This document shows positions 54,337 through 62,958 of a stretch of DNA of 64,000 nucleotides, one piece after another. The first letter of the stretch is position 1; each line of letters opens with the position of its first letter. The DNA comes from Pseudomonas deceptionensis (GTDB taxonomy: Bacteria; Pseudomonadota; Gammaproteobacteria; Pseudomonadales; Pseudomonadaceae): contig NZ_FNUD01000002.1 of assembly GCF_900106095.1 (NCBI RefSeq), forward strand, positions 1,943,501-2,007,500, written 5' to 3'. The notes beneath the pieces were generated by a model, which saw only the letters and a list, made by a program, of their open reading frames with translations, had not been told where the DNA came from and ran no database searches. The position numbers and the translations under genes are program-made.

Positions 54337-54963
54337 ATGAATAAAGTGCTGATCGTGGATGATCATCCTGTAATTCGTCTTGCTGTGCGTATGCTCATGG
54401 AAAGACATGGCTACGAAGTCATCGCAGAGACGGACAATGGAGTGGACGCTTTACAGCTTGCGCGTGAACACGCTCCCGATATTGTAATTCTCGATATAGG
54501 GATACCTAAACTTGACGGGCTTGAAGTTATTGCGCGCCTGTCAACACCTGCAGTGCCTATCAAGGTTCTGGTGCTGACCTCACAAGCTCCAGGCCACTTT
54601 TCCATGCGCTGTATGCAGGCAGGTGCAGCGGGGTATGTATGCAAGCAGCAGGATTTGACCGAGCTGCTGAGTGCTATCAAGGCTGTGCTGTCAGGTTACA
54701 GTTACTTCCCGAATCAGGCTTTGCACTCAGTGCGCTCCAGCCTGGGAAATGCCAGCGAGGCGGATATGGTCAATCGTCTGTCAGGGCGAGAGATGATGGT
54801 ACTGCAGCAGCTGGCGCGGGGGAAAAGCAACAAAGAGATAGCTGATGGTATGTTTCTCAGCAATAAAACGGTGAGTACCTACAAGACGCGCCTTTTATTG
54901 AAGCTGAATGCCCGCTCGCTCGTTGATTTGATCGAGCTTGCACAGCGTAATGGCCTGGTATGA
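54337..54963 (+). CDS. Orphan NarL/BvgA-type response regulator (RocA/SadR-like)
   Basis: This 208-residue regulator starts MNKVLIVDDHPVIRLAVRMLM. The receiver has the acidic pair in VDDH and phospho-acceptor in DIVILDIGIPKLDG (Asp about 54). The C-terminal LuxR-type helix-turn-helix is RLSGREMMVLQQLARGKSNKEIADGMFLSNKTVSTYKTRLLLKL. It resembles EvgA/BvgA and the Pseudomonas RocA1/SadR group, which partner unorthodox hybrid kinases. No kinase gene is in the window, so its input is encoded elsewhere. GGAA upstream gives a moderate ribosome-binding site. A terminator follows. Confidence 0.9.
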   Translation: MNKVLIVDDHPVIRLAVRMLMERHGYEVIAETDNGVDALQLAREHAPDIVILDIGIPKLDGLEVIARLSTPAVPIKVLVLTSQAPGHFSMRCMQAGAAGYVCKQQDLTELLSAIKAVLSGYSYFPNQALHSVRSSLGNASEADMVNRLSGREMMVLQQLARGKSNKEIADGMFLSNKTVSTYKTRLLLKLNARSLVDLIELAQRNGLV

Positions 54964-55011
54964 GGCGGGAGGTGCGAGGAGTTGAGAGCCAAGTCAGAGC
55001 CCTCTGAAAAC

Positions 55012-55039
55012 AAAAAAGCCTCCGCTATAGGAGGCTTTT
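55012..55039. terminator. Bidirectional terminator
   Basis: The stem AAAGCCTCC/GGAGGCTTT has flanking A- and T-runs and separates the convergent response-regulator and PA3496-family genes. Confidence 0.88.
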
Positions 55040-55057
55040 AATGTCGTTTTCCAAAAA

Positions 55058-55240
55058 CTAAAGATCGTATCCATAATCTTCAAGCTCTTTTCTGAGCCGT
55101 TTTTCTTCCAGAAGTGCGTCTATGGTCCGGCGTTTGGCCAAATTGGTTTTGGCCACCTCGATAACAGGCTCCACTATTTCGTCCGGATCGACGACTGCAA
55201 AATCTTCTTCTACTTCCAGTTCTTCTTTGCCAGTGCTCAT
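55058..55240 (-). CDS. PA3496-family small conserved protein
   Basis: This 60-residue acidic protein has an N-terminal Glu/Asp-rich half (KEELEVEEDFAVVDPDEI) and a basic/acidic helical tail (RRTIDALLEEKRLRKELEDYGYDL). I recognise it as the short family named after P. aeruginosa PA3496, described as a putative envelope integrity protein; that function is not evident from the sequence. Its position next to nth matches P. aeruginosa. It has no signal peptide or membrane segment. Confidence 0.8.
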   Translation of the reverse strand: MSTGKEELEVEEDFAVVDPDEIVEPVIEVAKTNLAKRRTIDALLEEKRLRKELEDYGYDL

Positions 55241-55346
55241 TCAGTTCACTCCAGGCCAAGACAGTCAATGGCGCCCCTTATAGCGATATTCGCTGCTGGG
55301 GTAAAAAAGATTTTCTCAATCGATCAGCCCATAAAATATCTATTAC

Positions 55347-55985
55347 TCAATCATCAGAGGTTTTTTCCTTGAATTCGCACAGGTCTTCTATGCGACAGCT
55401 CCCGCACCGCGGCTTGCGCGCCTGGCAGACGTAACGGCCATGCAGGATGAGCCAATGATGGGCGTCCAGCAGATAAGGTTTGGGTACGTATTTCATTAAA
55501 TTCTTTTCGACCTCGACCACATTTTTGCCGGGTGCAATTCCCGTTCGGTTACTGACCCTGAAAATATGGGTGTCCACAGCCATGGTCAGCTGTCTGAAGG
55601 CTGTGTTGAGTACGACGTTTGCAGTCTTTCGCCCTACTCCGGGGAGCGCTTCAAGCGCTTCGCGCGTCTGCGGTACCTGACTGTCATGGCGCTCAATCAA
55701 TAAGCGGCAGGTTTCAATCACGTTTTTAGCCTTGCTGTTAAACAGGCCAATGGTTTTGATGTACTCCGTCAGCCCTTCTACCCCCAGAGCGTAGATGGCT
55801 TCTGGTGTATTGGCGACTGGAAACAGTTTGGCCATTGCCTTGTTCACGCTCACGTCGGTGGCTTGAGCGGACAGGATCACGGCAATCAATAGTTCGAAAG
55901 GAGAGGTGTAGGCCAGCTCGGTTTTGGGTTCGGGGTTGTCTTCGTGAAAACGGCGAAATATCTCAAGGCGCTTTGCGGCGTTCAT
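55347..55985 (-). CDS. nth: Endonuclease III
   Basis: This 212-residue base-excision-repair glycosylase/AP lyase removes oxidised pyrimidines. The helix-hairpin-helix with catalytic lysine is LPGVGRKTANVVLNTAF, the catalytic aspartate is in VDTHIFRVSNR, and the [4Fe-4S] site is C-x6-C-x2-C-x5-C (CQARKPRCGSCRIEDLC). It is followed upstream on the same strand by an RnfB-like gene (63-base gap), the same association seen with the rnf operon in P. aeruginosa. Confidence 0.97.
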   Translation of the reverse strand: MNAAKRLEIFRRFHEDNPEPKTELAYTSPFELLIAVILSAQATDVSVNKAMAKLFPVANTPEAIYALGVEGLTEYIKTIGLFNSKAKNVIETCRLLIERHDSQVPQTREALEALPGVGRKTANVVLNTAFRQLTMAVDTHIFRVSNRTGIAPGKNVVEVEKNLMKYVPKPYLLDAHHWLILHGRYVCQARKPRCGSCRIEDLCEFKEKTSDD

Positions 55986-56048
55986 GGGTTAAACCTTTGC
56001 TAGATAGCTGCCCGTTAAACGAAGCGGCGCTTGTGGTGAGGGAATCTA

Positions 56049-57041
56049 TCAGACCTTGGGCGGGGCCAGCGCTTTGAGTGTTATTTCTGCCTGTGTCACA
56101 GCTTCAGTCAAAAGCGCCAGTTGCGCGCTGGACTGCTCTTGGGTTTGCGCCTTTTTAAGCTCGGCGCGCCGCATGGCCAGTTGGATTTTTGCGCGTTTGA
56201 GATCCGCGTTGTTTGCAGCGGGCTCGGCAGCACTTTCCTTGGGGCCAGCCTCCAGTCGGGCCAGTGTGTGTTCGGCTGACTCAAACTGCTGCTGCAGGGC
56301 CACGAGCTGGGATTGCTGCGGTGCAGTTGGAGGATGGCCAAATGCCTTGAGCGATTTGTTCAATTGGGCGCGGGCCATAGCGAGCTCGACCTTGGCTTTT
56401 TTAAGCGCTGCATCGTTGGGACTGGGTGGTTCTGCTGCCTGGCTGCCTGGGCGCATGCCGCTGTCGACGCCTGCAGGTGGCCGTTGGGCGCGTGCCAGGC
56501 GTTCTGCCAGTCTGTGTTGCTCTTCGCGGTGCAGGCGTTCGTCACGCCGCTCATAACGTCTGCGGGCGTGGTCACGCTTTTTGCTGCGGGCGTTGTGCTG
56601 CTCTGCTTCGTGAGCGAGCCCACCGACAATCGGGATTACATTTGCAGGTAAAGGCCGCATTTCAATGCAGTCCACCGGGCAGGGAGCCACGCAGAGGTCA
56701 CAGCCGGTGCATTCGTCGACAATGACGGTGTGCATGAGCTTTGCCGCGCCGAGAATGGCATCAACTGGGCAGGCCTGAATGCATTTGGTACAACCGATAC
56801 ATTCGGCTTCGCGAATATAGGCTACCTGGGGTGGCGCAGTACCTCGCCCGGTATCCAGTTCCAGTACAGGAATGCTGAGCAGAGTGGCGAGTGCGGCAAT
56901 GGTTTCATGGCCTCCGGGCGGGCACTTGTTGATGGCCTCGCCTTGGGCAATACCTTGCGCATAGGGTTTGCAGCCCGGGTGGCCGCATTTTCCGCATTGG
57001 GTTTGCGGCAATAAAGCATCAATACGTTGAATCAGGCTCAT
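56049..57041 (-). CDS. rnfB: Orphan RnfB-like ferredoxin-domain protein with C-terminal helical repeats
   Basis: This 330-residue protein starts directly with the RnfB Fe-S domain, lacking the usual N-terminal membrane helix. Cysteines CGKCGHPGC and NKCPPGG form one [4Fe-4S] site; two ferredoxin motifs, [14 protein letters not shown] (about residue 82) and [14 protein letters not shown] (about 112), bind two more. The C-terminal half is charged and helical, and contains two similar copies of a repeat ([18 protein letters not shown] and [18 protein letters not shown]) like the tail of RnfC. No rnfA, C, D, G or E lies in the window, so it cannot act in an Rnf complex encoded here; a role as electron carrier for Nth-neighbour or Fe-S proteins is speculative. 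Confidence 0.88.
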   Translation of the reverse strand: MSLIQRIDALLPQTQCGKCGHPGCKPYAQGIAQGEAINKCPPGGHETIAALATLLSIPVLELDTGRGTAPPQVAYIREAECIGCTKCIQACPVDAILGAAKLMHTVIVDECTGCDLCVAPCPVDCIEMRPLPANVIPIVGGLAHEAEQHNARSKKRDHARRRYERRDERLHREEQHRLAERLARAQRPPAGVDSGMRPGSQAAEPPSPNDAALKKAKVELAMARAQLNKSLKAFGHPPTAPQQSQLVALQQQFESAEHTLARLEAGPKESAAEPAANNADLKRAKIQLAMRRAELKKAQTQEQSSAQLALLTEAVTQAEITLKALAPPKV

Positions 57042-57255
57042 GGTGTGATCAGTCCAGCGACGTCGGGGCGCACCCGGGCGGCACTCATCATGCGCAGGTG
57101 AATAGTTGGGGTGTGGCGATTAAACATCAGTGTCAGGTCAGTCATGATCGGTACGGTCAAGCGAGCAGGGCTGATTATCCGACAAGGCAGGCAGGGCAGC
57201 TGGATGACAGCCGCTAACGGTTTTTGGACCGTTAGCGGTTGAGAGGCGGGCGTTA

Positions 57256-59307
57256 TTACTTGATGCGTTGACCAGGTTTAGCGCCGCTATCCGGGCTCAG
57301 CAGGTAAATTTCTTCACCGCCAGGGCCGGCAGCCATCACCATGCCTTCAGATATGCCGAAGCGCATTTTACGCGGCTTCAAGTTGGCAATCATCATGGTC
57401 AGGCGACCTTCAAGGTCGGCCGGGTTCGGATAAGCGCTCTTGATGCCCGAGAACACGTTGCGTTGTTCATCGCCAATATCCAGCGTCAGGCGCAGCAGCT
57501 TGTCCGCACCTTCAACGGCTTCGGCCTTGAGGATCAGCGCGACGCGCAAATCCACAGCGGCGAAGGCATCAAAGTCGATTTCTGCAGCCAGTGGTTCCTT
57601 GACCAGCTCACCGTTGCCTTGTGGGGCAGCGGAACCGGTGTCGGTCTGGCTGGCAACCAGATCTTCTTTGGATGCATCGCTCATGGCCTGGACCTTGACC
57701 GGGTCAATACGGGTCATCAGTGGTTTGAATGCATTCAACTGATGGTTGGCCAGCAAGACGCTGTAATCGTTCCAGGTCAAAGGCTCGACGTTCAGGAAGG
57801 CCTCTGCATCGGCTGCGAGCTGTGGGAGTACCGGCTTGAGGAAGATGATCAGCTGGCGGAACAGGTTGATCCCCAGGGCGCAGACGGCCTGGACTTCATC
57901 CTGCTTGCCTTCGACCTTGGCCATTGCCCAAGGCGCTTTTTCAGCGATCCAGGCGTTGGCGCGGTCGGCCAGGGCCATGATTTCACGCATGGCGCGGGCA
58001 AAGTCACGGGCTTCATAAGCTTCGGCAATGCTCGGTGCTGCAGCAAGGAACGCATCGGTCAGCTCGGGAGCAGCATTGCCCTCGACCATGACGCCGGCGT
58101 TGCCCTTGTGAATGAAGCCGGCACAACGGCTGGCAATGTTCACCACTTTGCCGACCAGGTCCGAGTTGACCTTCTGTACGAAGTCTTCCAGGTTCAGGTC
58201 CAGGTCATCGACGCCGCGCGCCAGCTTGGAAGCGTAGTAATAGCGCAGGTATTCCGGTGACAGGTGGTCCAGATAGGTGCGGGCCTTGATAAAGGTGCCG
58301 CGGGATTTGGACATTTTCTGACCGTTGACGGTCAGGTAGCCGTGCACGTTGATGGCAGTCGGCTTGCGATAGCCGGCACCTTCGAGCATCGCAGGCCAGA
58401 ACAGGGCGTGGAAGTTCACGATGTCCTTGCCGATGAAGTGATACAGCTCGGCGGTGGAATCCTTGGCCCAGTACGCATCGAAGTCCAGTTCCGGACGGCG
58501 TGCGCAGAGGTTCTTGAAGCTGGCCATGTAGCCGATTGGGGCATCCAGCCATACGTAGAAGTATTTGCCGGGTGCGTCCGGGATCTCGAAGCCGAAGTAC
58601 GGCGCATCGCGGGAGATATCCCACTGTTGCAGGCCGGCATCCAGCCACTCGGCGATCTTGTTGGCTACGGCATCTTGCAGGGCGCCGCTACGGGTCCAGC
58701 TTTTGAGCATGGCGTCGAAGTCGGGAAGCTTGAAGAAGAAGTGCTCGGAATCCTTGAGTACCGGGGTGGCCCCCGAGATCGCCGACTTCGGGTTTTTCAG
58801 GTCGGTTGGCGCGTAGGTGGCGCCGCATTTTTCGCAGTTGTCGCCGTATTGATCATCCGTGCCGCATTTAGGGCAGGTGCCCTTGATGAAGCGGTCGGCC
58901 AGGAACATTTTCTTTTCCGGGTCGAAGTACTGGGTGATCGTGCGGGTAGCGATATGCCCGGCTTCGCGCAACTTGATGTAGATCGCACTCGACAGCTCAC
59001 GGTTTTCTTCGGCGTGGGTCGAATGGAAGTTGTCGAAGTCTACGAGGAACTCTGCGAAGTCGGCGCTGTGTTCAGCCTGGACGTTGGCGATCAGTTGCTC
59101 GGGGGTGATGCCTTCTTTCTCGGCGCGCAACATGATGGCCGAGCCGTGGGCGTCGTCTGCGCAGACATAAGTGCATTGATTGCCGCGAAGTTTCTGGAAG
59201 CGCACCCACATATCGGTCTGGATGTACTCAAGCATATGGCCAAGGTGAATTGAACCATTGGCATAGGGCAGGGCGCTGGTGACGAGGATCTTGCGTGGCT
59301 CGGACAT
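57256..59307 (-). CDS. metG: Methionyl-tRNA synthetase
   Basis: This 683-residue enzyme has the HIGH-type motif [10 protein letters not shown], the zinc knuckle [18 protein letters not shown], and KMSKS in [11 protein letters not shown]. The C-terminal tRNA-binding/dimerisation domain ([19 protein letters not shown], about 580-683) is present, as in the long dimeric form. It charges tRNA-Met in the cytoplasm. It is divergent from apbC, as in other pseudomonads. Confidence 0.98.
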   Translation of the reverse strand: MSEPRKILVTSALPYANGSIHLGHMLEYIQTDMWVRFQKLRGNQCTYVCADDAHGSAIMLRAEKEGITPEQLIANVQAEHSADFAEFLVDFDNFHSTHAEENRELSSAIYIKLREAGHIATRTITQYFDPEKKMFLADRFIKGTCPKCGTDDQYGDNCEKCGATYAPTDLKNPKSAISGATPVLKDSEHFFFKLPDFDAMLKSWTRSGALQDAVANKIAEWLDAGLQQWDISRDAPYFGFEIPDAPGKYFYVWLDAPIGYMASFKNLCARRPELDFDAYWAKDSTAELYHFIGKDIVNFHALFWPAMLEGAGYRKPTAINVHGYLTVNGQKMSKSRGTFIKARTYLDHLSPEYLRYYYASKLARGVDDLDLNLEDFVQKVNSDLVGKVVNIASRCAGFIHKGNAGVMVEGNAAPELTDAFLAAAPSIAEAYEARDFARAMREIMALADRANAWIAEKAPWAMAKVEGKQDEVQAVCALGINLFRQLIIFLKPVLPQLAADAEAFLNVEPLTWNDYSVLLANHQLNAFKPLMTRIDPVKVQAMSDASKEDLVASQTDTGSAAPQGNGELVKEPLAAEIDFDAFAAVDLRVALILKAEAVEGADKLLRLTLDIGDEQRNVFSGIKSAYPNPADLEGRLTMMIANLKPRKMRFGISEGMVMAAGPGGEEIYLLSPDSGAKPGQRIK

Positions 59308-59488
59308 GGGGCTCGGCTACTTGATGAGACGGTGGTCGGCCACTATAAAGCGCCGAGCAATATATTTCACCCCGTGGCTGTGTATCTGATCGTTTACGCA
59401 GATTTTGACTGTTTCGAAAGCCTGCTTCCGCAAGTCTATTACAGGTACGATAGCGGCCTGTTTTACTCAGTCTTTACGGGAGTTGCCC

Positions 59489-60583
59489 ATGAGCGCAGTC
59501 AATCGCGCAGCGGTGGAGGCCGTCCTTCGCCAATACACCGACCCTTATTTGAATCAGGATCCGGTCAGTGCCGGATGCATTCGCAACATTGAGATTCAGG
59601 GCGATCGCGTCAGTGTCCAGCTTGAGTTGGGTTATGCCGCGGGCCTGTTCAAGAGCGGCTGGGCGCAAATACTGCAAATGGCCATCGAGAATATGGATGG
59701 CGTGACCTCGGCCAAGGTTGAAATCAGTTGTGTGATTGCTGCGCACAAGGCGCAGGCGCAAATCCCGGGCCTGGCCAATGTGAAAAACATTGTGGCCGTG
59801 GCCTCTGGCAAGGGCGGTGTCGGTAAATCCACCACCGCAGCCAATCTGGCGCTGGCGCTGGCCCGTGAAGGAGCGCGGGTGGGGGTTCTGGATGCGGATA
59901 TCTATGGTCCGAGTCAGGGCGTGATGTTCGGTATTCCTGAGGGTACCCGGCCAAAAATTCGTGATCAGAAGTGGTTTGTGCCCATTGAGGCCCATGGCGT
60001 TGAAGTGATGTCGATGGCATTCCTGACCGACGACAACACGCCGATGGTCTGGCGCGGTCCGATGGTGTCGGGGGCGTTGCTGCAGTTGGTGACGCAAACC
60101 GCCTGGAACGACCTCGATTATCTGGTCATCGACATGCCGCCGGGCACGGGGGATATCCAGCTGACCCTGGCGCAAAAAGTCCCGGTGACCGGTTCGGTAA
60201 TCGTCACCACCCCGCAGGATCTGGCTTTGCTGGATGCGCGCAAGGGTGTCGAAATGTTCCGCAAGGTGAACATTCCGGTGCTGGGCGTGGTGGAGAACAT
60301 GGCCGTACACATTTGCTCAAACTGTGGTCATGCAGAGCATCTGTTCGGCGAGGGCGGTGGCGAGAAGCTGGCGACCCAATATGGGGTTGAGGTGCTTGCC
60401 TCGCTGCCATTGTCGATGGAGATCCGTGAGCAGGCCGATAACGGCAAGCCAACAGCAGTTGCTGACCCCGATAGCCCGATTGCACTGATCTATCAGGAAC
60501 TGGCCCGCCAGGTAGGCGCGCGGATTGTTCTGCATGAAGCGGCTTCGCAGGCGATGCCGACGATCACTACCAGCGACGACTGA
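59489..60583 (+). CDS. apbC: Iron-sulfur cluster carrier ATPase ApbC/Mrp
   Basis: This 364-residue protein starts MSAVNRAAVEAVLRQYTDPY at 59489, family-typical although upstream in-frame codons exist. An N-terminal MIP18-like domain (1-95) precedes the P-loop GKGGVGKSTTAANLALAL (about 105-125). The cluster-binding C-x2-C lies in HICSNCGHAEHLFGEGGG. It binds and transfers [4Fe-4S] clusters to target enzymes. It is divergent from metG with a 180-base gap. Confidence 0.96.
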   Translation: MSAVNRAAVEAVLRQYTDPYLNQDPVSAGCIRNIEIQGDRVSVQLELGYAAGLFKSGWAQILQMAIENMDGVTSAKVEISCVIAAHKAQAQIPGLANVKNIVAVASGKGGVGKSTTAANLALALAREGARVGVLDADIYGPSQGVMFGIPEGTRPKIRDQKWFVPIEAHGVEVMSMAFLTDDNTPMVWRGPMVSGALLQLVTQTAWNDLDYLVIDMPPGTGDIQLTLAQKVPVTGSVIVTTPQDLALLDARKGVEMFRKVNIPVLGVVENMAVHICSNCGHAEHLFGEGGGEKLATQYGVEVLASLPLSMEIREQADNGKPTAVADPDSPIALIYQELARQVGARIVLHEAASQAMPTITTSDD

Positions 60584-60694
60584 TTACGCGGCAGGTGTAA
60601 AACTTGAGGGGGTGATCGCGGTGATGCTATCGCGGTCAAACCCGCTCCCACAGGTTTTGAATGGTTCACACCTGTGGCGACTTTATTGCAGGCA

Positions 60695-60728
60695 TAAAAA
60701 AACCCCGCTTTTAAGGGCGGGGTTTTTT
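60695..60728. terminator. Bidirectional terminator between apbC and csp
   Basis: The stem AAACCCCGC/GGGCGGGGTTT with flanking A- and T-runs lies 111 bases after apbC and 17 bases before the cold-shock gene's stop. A partial GTGGGAGC-family repeat lies just before it (about 60610-60680). Confidence 0.9.
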
Positions 60729-60744
60729 ACTGGATCAGCACAAG

Positions 60745-60954
60745 TTAGATAACTTGAACTTCCTCAGCTTGCATGCCTTTCTGACCGCGGGTAGCGATGA
60801 AAGAAACCTGTTGGCCTTCTTTCAGGCTTTTGAAGCCGTCGGATTGGATTGCTTTGAAGTGAACAAACAGGTCGTCACCGGATTGTGGAGTGATGAAGCC
60901 GAAGCCTTTTTCATCGTTGAACCACTTAACGGTACCAGTTTGGCGATTAGACAT
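60745..60954 (-). CDS. Cold-shock-domain protein (CspA family)
   Basis: This 69-residue single OB-fold RNA chaperone has RNP1 KGFGFITP and RNP2 DLFVHFKAI intact. It begins [20 protein letters not shown]. Members destabilise RNA secondary structure in the cold or constitutively; which role applies cannot be read. AAGGAGTT precedes the start at good spacing. A leader of possibly 150 bases or more lies upstream, as is common for cold-induced csp genes. Confidence 0.95.
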   Translation of the reverse strand: MSNRQTGTVKWFNDEKGFGFITPQSGDDLFVHFKAIQSDGFKSLKEGQQVSFIATRGQKGMQAEEVQVI

Positions 60955-61306
60955 GGTGTAACTCCTTGAACAAAGATAACTGCGACGCAGGAAAAGCCCT
61001 GGCCGAGACTGAGTGCAAAGAGCAGGAAAAATTCTTGGAGATGGTTGGATCGAAATTCAACATATCGTGTAGAGATTCTCAGTGACACAAGCAACACAGT
61101 GGCGCCACCTTAACGCTTTTTTCAGAACGTGCAAAGGGTCTTTGCGAAGGTTTCTATAAAAACGTGACTGACGGTTGCCCTCACACCCTGTATTCACGGC
61201 ATCTAAGGCTATTTTCGATATTTTTGCCCCAGACTTTTGAACCGGGCCCTAGGGGGCGGTAAGATGCCCAACAGAATTTTCTACCTCGCTATTCAGGACA
61301 CCCGCC
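60955..61306. promoter_or_regulatory. Divergent leader/promoter region of csp and dcd
   Basis: These 352 bases contain no gene that I can support. On the csp side TTGCAC-N16-TAAGGT (minus strand, about 61105-61135) is a possible promoter giving a leader of about 150 bases. On the dcd side GGGCCC-TAGGGGGCGG near 61242-61258 precedes a GTAAGATG element. Neither is firm. Confidence 0.4.
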
Positions 61307-61873
61307 ATGAGCATCAAACCAGACAAGTGGATTCGCCGCATGGCGCAAGAGCACGGCATGATCGAACCTTTCGTCGAGCGTCAGGTGCGTGAAGAGGGTG
61401 AGAACCGTCTGATTTCCTATGGCGTATCGAGCTATGGCTACGACGTTCGTTGCGCAAATGAATTCAAAGTGTTCACCAATATCAACTCGGCGACCGTTGA
61501 TCCGAAGAATTTCGACGCGGGCAGCTTTGTTGATGTGATCAGCGACGTCTGCATCATTCCGCCGAACTCCTTTGCGCTGGCGCGCACCGTTGAATACTTC
61601 CGTATCCCGCGCAACGTGCTGACCATCTGTCTGGGTAAAAGCACCTACGCTCGCTGCGGCATCATCGTTAACGTGACGCCGCTTGAGCCAGAGTGGGAAG
61701 GCCACGTAACGCTGGAGTTCTCCAACACCACGACATTGCCGGCCAAGATCTACGCCAACGAAGGCGTGGCGCAAATGCTGTTCTTCGAGTCGGATGAAGA
61801 GTGCGAAGTGTCGTACAAGGACCGTGGCGGCAAGTATCAGGGCCAGCGTGGCGTGACCTTGCCACGTACCTGA
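61307..61873 (+). CDS. dcd: dCTP deaminase
   Basis: The 188-residue enzyme starts [22 protein letters not shown]. It deaminates dCTP to dUTP in dTMP synthesis. The trimeric dUTPase-like fold has [31 protein letters not shown], which holds the substrate arginine/serine and catalytic glutamate, and a C-terminal [13 protein letters not shown] that closes the active site. The length is normal. Confidence 0.97.
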   Translation: MSIKPDKWIRRMAQEHGMIEPFVERQVREEGENRLISYGVSSYGYDVRCANEFKVFTNINSATVDPKNFDAGSFVDVISDVCIIPPNSFALARTVEYFRIPRNVLTICLGKSTYARCGIIVNVTPLEPEWEGHVTLEFSNTTTLPAKIYANEGVAQMLFFESDEECEVSYKDRGGKYQGQRGVTLPRT

Positions 61874-61965
61874 CGAACAGAGGGAATTCTTGGGCGATCA
61901 CGCACTCTATTGTGTGTATTCCGGTTACGCACCCTGCGAGCCGGAGCATCGCTCAGGAGTGCCTT

Positions 61966-62172
61966 ATGAAGATCGATCCGAGTATCCGCGCCCAGCTGGC
62001 AAGCCTTGAGCCCAATCAGGTAGGGCTGCTGGCGTGGTCACTGCTCGCTTATCCCCAGTTGCACGCCGGTGGCATCCCTGGCCAGCCTGACCCTGATACC
62101 CCCCAGCCGATCGAACCAGAGCCCGGTGTGCCGACACTGCCGGACGAACCGCCGCCTGCCCCGACGGCCTGA
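61966..62172 (+). CDS. Small proline-rich protein of unknown function
   Basis: This 68-residue protein starts MKIDPSIRAQLASLEPNQVG at 61966 with CAGGAGT 8 bases upstream, a good ribosome-binding site. The N-terminal half looks helical (LLAWSLLAYPQLHAGG); the C-terminal half is almost entirely Pro/Glu/Asp/Thr (PQPIEPEPGVPTLPDEPPPAP), probably disordered. I do not recognise a family. It follows dcd by 92 bases on the same strand and its end faces the ABC ATPase gene. Confidence 0.68.
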   Translation: MKIDPSIRAQLASLEPNQVGLLAWSLLAYPQLHAGGIPGQPDPDTPQPIEPEPGVPTLPDEPPPAPTA

Positions 62173-62186
62173 TCCGTACCGACCCC

Positions 62187-62951
62187 TTATTTCAAGTTCC
62201 CGCTCAAGAACTGGCGCAAGCGCTCGCTTTTCGGATTGTCCAGCACATCCTCAGGGGGCCCTTGCTCTTCGACCAGGCCCTGGTGAAGAAACATGACCTG
62301 GCTCGACACTTTGCGCGCAAAGCTCATTTCGTGGGTCACCATGATCATGGTGCGGCCTTCCTCGGCCAGGCCTTGAATCACCCGCAACACTTCGCCCACC
62401 AACTCCGGGTCGAGCGCTGAAGTGGGTTCGTCGAACAGCATGATTTGCGGTTCCATCGCCAGTGCCCGGGCAATGGCCACCCGCTGCTGCTGGCCCCCCG
62501 AGAGAAAGGCCGGGTACTGGTCGGCCACACGGGCAGGCAGGCCGACCTTGTCCAGATAGCGGCGAGCGCGCTCCTCGGCGTCTTTCTTGCTGACCCCCAG
62601 CACGCGACGCGGCGCCAGGGTGATGTTCTCCAGCACCGTCATGTGGCTCCACAGATTGAAGTGCTGGAACACCATTGCCAAGCGGGTGCGCAGGCGTTGC
62701 AACTCGTCATCATCGGCGACCCGCATGCCGTGCTTGTCGCTGACCATGCGAATGACCTGGCCATCAAGGGTCATGGCGCCGTCGTTCGGTGTTTCGAGGA
62801 AGTTGATGCAACGCAAAAAGGTGCTTTTGCCCGAGCCGCTGGCGCCGATCAGGCAAATTACATCCCCGCTTTTGGCCTTGAGAGAAACGCCTTTGAGTAC
62901 TTCATTGTCGCCATAGCTTTTGTGCAGCCCTTCGACGGTGAGTTTGTACAT
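62187..62951 (-). CDS. HisP/AotP-like polar amino acid ABC ATPase
   Basis: This 254-residue ATPase starts MYKLTVEGLHKSYGDNEVLKG at 62951, with AAGGAG upstream. Walker A is GASGSGKST, the signature [16 protein letters not shown], Walker [13 protein letters not shown] and the switch VTHEMSFARKV. The long insertion before Walker-distal helix (RMVSDKHGMRVADDDELQRLRTR) is typical of HisP/AotP ATPases for basic amino acids. No permease or binding protein is seen on this side, so its partners would lie beyond the right edge, or elsewhere. The upstream gene, a desuccinylase-family protein, ends 7 bases before its start, so the two are cotranscribed. Confidence 0.88.
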   Translation of the reverse strand: MYKLTVEGLHKSYGDNEVLKGVSLKAKSGDVICLIGASGSGKSTFLRCINFLETPNDGAMTLDGQVIRMVSDKHGMRVADDDELQRLRTRLAMVFQHFNLWSHMTVLENITLAPRRVLGVSKKDAEERARRYLDKVGLPARVADQYPAFLSGGQQQRVAIARALAMEPQIMLFDEPTSALDPELVGEVLRVIQGLAEEGRTMIMVTHEMSFARKVSSQVMFLHQGLVEEQGPPEDVLDNPKSERLRQFLSGNLK

Positions 62952-62958
62952 GCTGACC

